Below are positions 6,755 to 9,229 of a stretch of DNA of 9,229 nucleotides, piece after piece (position 1 is the stretch's first letter; every line of letters starts with the position of its first letter). Position numbers and translations under genes: made by a program. The notes under the pieces are model-generated. The model was given only the letters and a program-made list of their open reading frames with translations, was not told where the DNA came from and did not search any database. The DNA is from Clostridiales bacterium. Its GTDB lineage: Bacteria; Bacillota; Clostridia; Lachnospirales; Lachnospiraceae. Location: NCBI GenBank assembly GCA_019420425.1, contig JAHZHG010000040.1, forward strand, positions 3,859 to 13,087, written 5' to 3'.

Positions 6755-8848
6755 ATGTATAAGAGTTTTTCAATGGAACTGGCAGGCAGAACCCTGACCG
6801 TTGACGTTGGCCGTGTGGCCAAGCAGGCGAACGGTGCGGCGCTTATGCACTATGCAGATACTACCGTACTGTCCACCGCTACCGCTTCAGACAAGCCCAG
6901 AGAGGGAATCGATTTCTTCCCGCTGAGTGTAGAGTACGAGGAAAAGATGTACGCCGTAGGCAAGATTCCCGGAGGCTTCAACAAGAGAGAAGGAAAGGCT
7001 TCTGAGAACGCCATCCTCACCTCCCGTGTAATCGACCGTCCCATGCGCCCGCTGTTTCCGAAGGATTACCGCAACGACGTTACCCTGAACAACCTGGTGC
7101 TGTCCGTGGATCCGGCTGCGGCTCCGGAGTATACCGCCATGCTGGGTTCTGCGATTGCCACTGCAATCTCCGATATCCCCTTTGACGGCCCCACCGCGAC
7201 GACCCAGGTAGGCCTGATTGACGGCGAATTCATCATCAACCCGAACGCAGCGCAGAAAGCGGTTTCTGACCTGCAGCTGACCGTAGCCTCCACCAGAGAA
7301 AAGGTCATCATGATTGAAGCCGGTGCAAAAGAAGTGCCGGAGGCGCAGATGATCGAGGCGATTTTCAAGGCCCATGAGGTAAACCAGGAAATCATCAAAT
7401 TTATCGATACCATCGTAGCAGAGTGTGGAAAGCCGAAGCACGCCTATGAGAGCTGCGCAATTCCTGAAGAGCTGTTTGCGGCAATGCGCGAGATCGTTAC
7501 TCCGGAAGAGATGGAAGTAGCCGTATTCTCCGATGACAAGCAGACGAGAGAAGAGAATGTGCGCGTCATCACCGCCAAGCTGGAGGAGGCATTCGCAGAC
7601 AAGGAAGAGTGGCTGAACGTGCTGGGCGAGGCAGTTTACCAGTATCAGAAGAAAACCGTGCGCAAGATGATCCTCAAGGATCACAAGCGTCCCGACGGCC
7701 GCGAGATCACTCAGATCCGTCCGCTTTCCGCAGAGGTTGACCTGATCCCGAGAGTACACGGCTCCGCTATGTTCACCAGAGGACAGACCCAGATCTGCAC
7801 CATCACCACCCTGGCTCCGCTGTCCGAGGCACAGCGCATCGACGGCCTGGATGTGGATGAGACCTCCAAGCGCTATATGCACCACTACAATTTCCCGTCC
7901 TACTCCGTAGGAGAGACAAAGCCCTCCAGGGGACCGGGAAGACGGGAGATCGGCCACGGGGCCCTGGCAGAGCGTGCGCTGGTTCCGGTGCTGCCCAGCG
8001 AGGAAGAATTCCCGTATGCAATCCGTACGGTTTCCGAGACCTTTGAGTCCAACGGTTCCACCTCACAGGCAAGTATCTGTGCGTCCACTATGTCCCTGAT
8101 GGCGGCAGGCGTACCGATCAAGAAGCCGGTTGCCGGTATTTCCTGCGGTCTGGTTACCGGGGAGACGGATGATGACTATATTGTACTGACCGATATCCAG
8201 GGCCTTGAGGACTTCTTCGGCGACATGGACTTCAAGGTGGCCGGTACGAGAGACGGTATTACCGCGATCCAGATGGATATCAAGATCCACGGACTGACCC
8301 GCCCGATTATCGAGGAGGCCATCGCACGGACCAGAGAAGCCAGATTATATATCCTGGATGAGGTCATGAGCAAGGCCATCGACAAGCCCCGGGAGACTGT
8401 AGGCCAGTACGCACCGAAGATCATCCAGATCATGATCGATCCGCAGAAGATCGGCGATGTTGTCGGCCAGAGAGGAAAGACCATCAACACGATCATTGAG
8501 CGTACCGGCGTGAAGATCGATATCACCGACGACGGAGCAGTATCCGTATGCGGAACCGACCAGAAGATGATGGACAAGGCGGTAGAGATGATCAGGATCA
8601 TTACCACGGACTTTGAGGCTGGCCAGGTATTTGTGGGCGAAGTAGTCAGCATCAAGGAGTTCGGCGCATTCCTGGAGTTCGCTCCCGGAAAAGAAGGCAT
8701 GGTTCACATCTCCAAGATCGCAAAGGAGAGAATCAACCGGGTAGAGGATGTCCTGACCCTGGGCGACAAGGTGAAGGTCGTATGCCTGGGTAAGGATAAG
8801 ATGGGCCGGATCAGCTTCAGCATCAAGGATGTAAAAGATAACCAGTAA
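6755..8848 (+). CDS. pnp: Polyribonucleotide nucleotidyltransferase (PNPase)
   Basis: Trimeric 3'-to-5' phosphorolytic exoribonuclease that releases nucleoside diphosphates. It also works in reverse as an RNA-tailing enzyme and can join degradosome-like complexes. The 697 residues match the family. Domains in order: first RNase PH-like domain (about 5-140), helical linker (about 145-300), second RNase PH-like domain (about 310-540), KH domain (about 555-615, GQRG at 571-574) and S1 domain (about 622-692, GAFLEF...KEGMVHIS). The catalytic block FFGDMDFKVAGTRDG (487-501) and QMDIK (506-510) retains Asp500, Asp508 and Lys510, which correspond to the E. coli catalytic aspartates and lysine. RGPGRREIGHGALAERAL (392-409) is the conserved phosphate/RNA-binding region. 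No truncation is seen. No terminator lies between its stop and the next promoter. Confidence 0.98.
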   Translation: MYKSFSMELAGRTLTVDVGRVAKQANGAALMHYADTTVLSTATASDKPREGIDFFPLSVEYEEKMYAVGKIPGGFNKREGKASENAILTSRVIDRPMRPLFPKDYRNDVTLNNLVLSVDPAAAPEYTAMLGSAIATAISDIPFDGPTATTQVGLIDGEFIINPNAAQKAVSDLQLTVASTREKVIMIEAGAKEVPEAQMIEAIFKAHEVNQEIIKFIDTIVAECGKPKHAYESCAIPEELFAAMREIVTPEEMEVAVFSDDKQTREENVRVITAKLEEAFADKEEWLNVLGEAVYQYQKKTVRKMILKDHKRPDGREITQIRPLSAEVDLIPRVHGSAMFTRGQTQICTITTLAPLSEAQRIDGLDVDETSKRYMHHYNFPSYSVGETKPSRGPGRREIGHGALAERALVPVLPSEEEFPYAIRTVSETFESNGSTSQASICASTMSLMAAGVPIKKPVAGISCGLVTGETDDDYIVLTDIQGLEDFFGDMDFKVAGTRDGITAIQMDIKIHGLTRPIIEEAIARTREARLYILDEVMSKAIDKPRETVGQYAPKIIQIMIDPQKIGDVVGQRGKTINTIIERTGVKIDITDDGAVSVCGTDQKMMDKAVEMIRIITTDFEAGQVFVGEVVSIKEFGAFLEFAPGKEGMVHISKIAKERINRVEDVLTLGDKVKVVCLGKDKMGRISFSIKDVKDNQ

Positions 8849-8855
8849 ATTTGGG

Positions 8856-8884
8856 TTGACTTTTTGCGCGAAATGTATTATTCT
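8856..8884 (+). promoter_or_regulatory. Promoter of the T-box leader
   Basis: TTGACT (8856-8861) and TATTCT (8879-8884) are separated by 17 bases, and transcription should start near 8891. The -35 box begins eight bases after the pnp stop codon. The -10 box matches consensus at four of six positions, so it is weaker than the rpsO promoter. Confidence 0.7.
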
Positions 8885-8902
8885 AAATACAGCTAAAAAC
8901 GA

Positions 8903-9172
8903 CAAACCGATGAGAAAGAGTAGTAGATCAATACAGAAGGTCACAGAGAGCTGCAGATGCTGGGATTGCAGTACCGAACGGTTGGTTGAATGGACTTTTG
9001 AGGACGGCCCGAGCAGGATACAGATGTTCTGGTAGGCGCCGGCGGGAACCCTGCCCGTTATCCTGAGGGAGTGTATGTTTGTACACAGATGAGTGGGCAC
9101 AGCCAATTTGAGTGGTACCGCGCTAATAGTTGATATTAACGTCTCAGAATTTATATTCTGAGACGTTTTTTT
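8903..9172 (+). promoter_or_regulatory. T-box riboswitch leader (specifier TGG by register; Trp, Met as alternative)
   Basis: Senses the charging state of a tRNA: uncharged tRNA stabilises an antiterminator. Stem I has a kink-turn-like base (CCG 8907-8909 with CGG 9005-9007, flanked by ATGA and GAGGA) and a lower helix GAAAG (8914-8918) with CTTTT (8995-8999). The specifier loop has AGTAGTA (8919-8925) facing GAATGGA (8988-8994). The AGAGAG motif is at 8945-8950, and a distal hairpin joins CTGCA (8951-8955) to TGCAG (8967-8971). Stem II base CAGGATA (9014-9020) pairs with TATCCTG (9059-9065). Stem III GTGTA (9071-9075) pairs with TACAC (9082-9086). The antiterminator joins TTTGAG (9107-9112) to CTCAGA (9143-9148) and GCG (9120-9122) to CGT (9140-9142), with the seven-base bulge TGGTACC (9113-9119). 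GAA followed by TGG then A indicates tryptophan. The bulge base T9116 fits A73 better, which fits methionine if the register is shifted. The regulated gene is outside the window. Confidence 0.93.
9138..9172 (+). terminator. T-box terminator
   Basis: AACGTCTCAGAAT (9138-9150) pairs perfectly over 13 bases with ATTCTGAGACGTT (9155-9167) around TTAT, and the T run extends from 9166 to 9172. Its left arm contains the 3' strand of the antiterminator (9140-9148), so the two folds are mutually exclusive. With no terminator of its own, pnp transcription may also stop here. Confidence 0.95.
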
Positions 9173-9174
9173 CA

Positions 9175-9209
9175 TATCATAGGAAACTGCTTCGCATTTT
9201 CCTATGATA
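9175..9209. repeat. 35-base near-perfect palindrome after the T-box terminator
   Basis: TATCATAGGAAA (9175-9186) pairs over 12 bases with TTTCCTATGATA (9198-9209). A single C/T mismatch follows, then TGC (9188-9190) pairs with GCA (9194-9196) around TTC. There is no T run on either strand, so it is a poor intrinsic terminator. The form suggests an intergenic palindromic repeat, but only one copy is visible in the window. The remaining 20 bases (9210-9229) hold GCCTCCGGCAGG, possibly the left half of another hairpin cut by the window end. Confidence 0.7.
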
Positions 9210-9229
9210 CAAAAGCCTCCGGCAGGATG

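Noticed and set aside
8345..9175. A 276-codon minus-strand frame spanning the pnp 3' end and the T-box leader
   Set aside because: It runs through a clear T-box and terminator and is opposite the pnp KH/S1 domains. It has no recognisable family features.
9210..9229. GCCTCCGGCAGG as a terminator arm or gene start
   Set aside because: Only half of any hairpin would be visible. The final ATG at 9227-9229 has no clear ribosome binding site at proper spacing, so no gene was called.
1..9229. Search for a mobile element, CRISPR array, toxin-antitoxin or defence genes, tRNA or rRNA genes
   Set aside because: All sizeable plus-strand frames are accounted for by core genes, and no spaced repeats, transposase motifs or cloverleaf structures were seen.

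Overview
The window is a compact, all-plus-strand stretch of a bacterial translation and RNA-metabolism operon. The order infB - rbfA - nrnA-type DHH phosphoesterase - truB - ribF - small membrane protein - rpsO - pnp matches the downstream half of the nusA-infB operon of Firmicutes. Strong AGGAG-type ribosome binding sites, G+C above half by eye, a T-box leader at the end and an Arg/Gly/Gln-rich IF2 N-terminus suggest a Clostridia genome, most likely Lachnospiraceae. The family assignment is inference; nothing in the window identifies a species.

Layout. Positions 1-2561 hold infB without its 5' end. rbfA (2616-3002), the DHH phosphoesterase (2996-3973) and truB (3970-4860) overlap head to tail by 7 and 4 bases. 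ribF (4886-5791) follows after 25 bases and overlaps a DUF3592-like membrane protein gene (5781-6218) by 11 bases. A strong sigma-70 type promoter overlaps the stop codon of that gene and starts a structured leader ahead of rpsO (6338-6604). An intrinsic terminator follows rpsO. Then comes a long imperfect stem-loop of about 86 bases, and pnp (6755-8848). Eight bases after the pnp stop another promoter starts a T-box leader (about 8903-9172) with its antiterminator and terminator. The gene it controls lies beyond the window. The last 55 bases hold a 35-base near-perfect palindrome.

How the parts fit. IF2 starts translation and RbfA matures the 30S subunit. TruB modifies U55 of tRNA and S15 nucleates the 30S platform. 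NrnA removes nanoRNAs left by RNases such as PNPase, and RibF supplies FMN/FAD. The non-coding segments carry most of the interest: a probable S15 autoregulatory leader, a probable PNPase-regulating hairpin, and a T-box whose specifier register (TGG, Trp) disagrees with its tRNA-end-pairing base (T, expecting A73). I found no evidence of a defence system, mobile element, CRISPR array or other wholly new system. The genes themselves are ordinary core genes.
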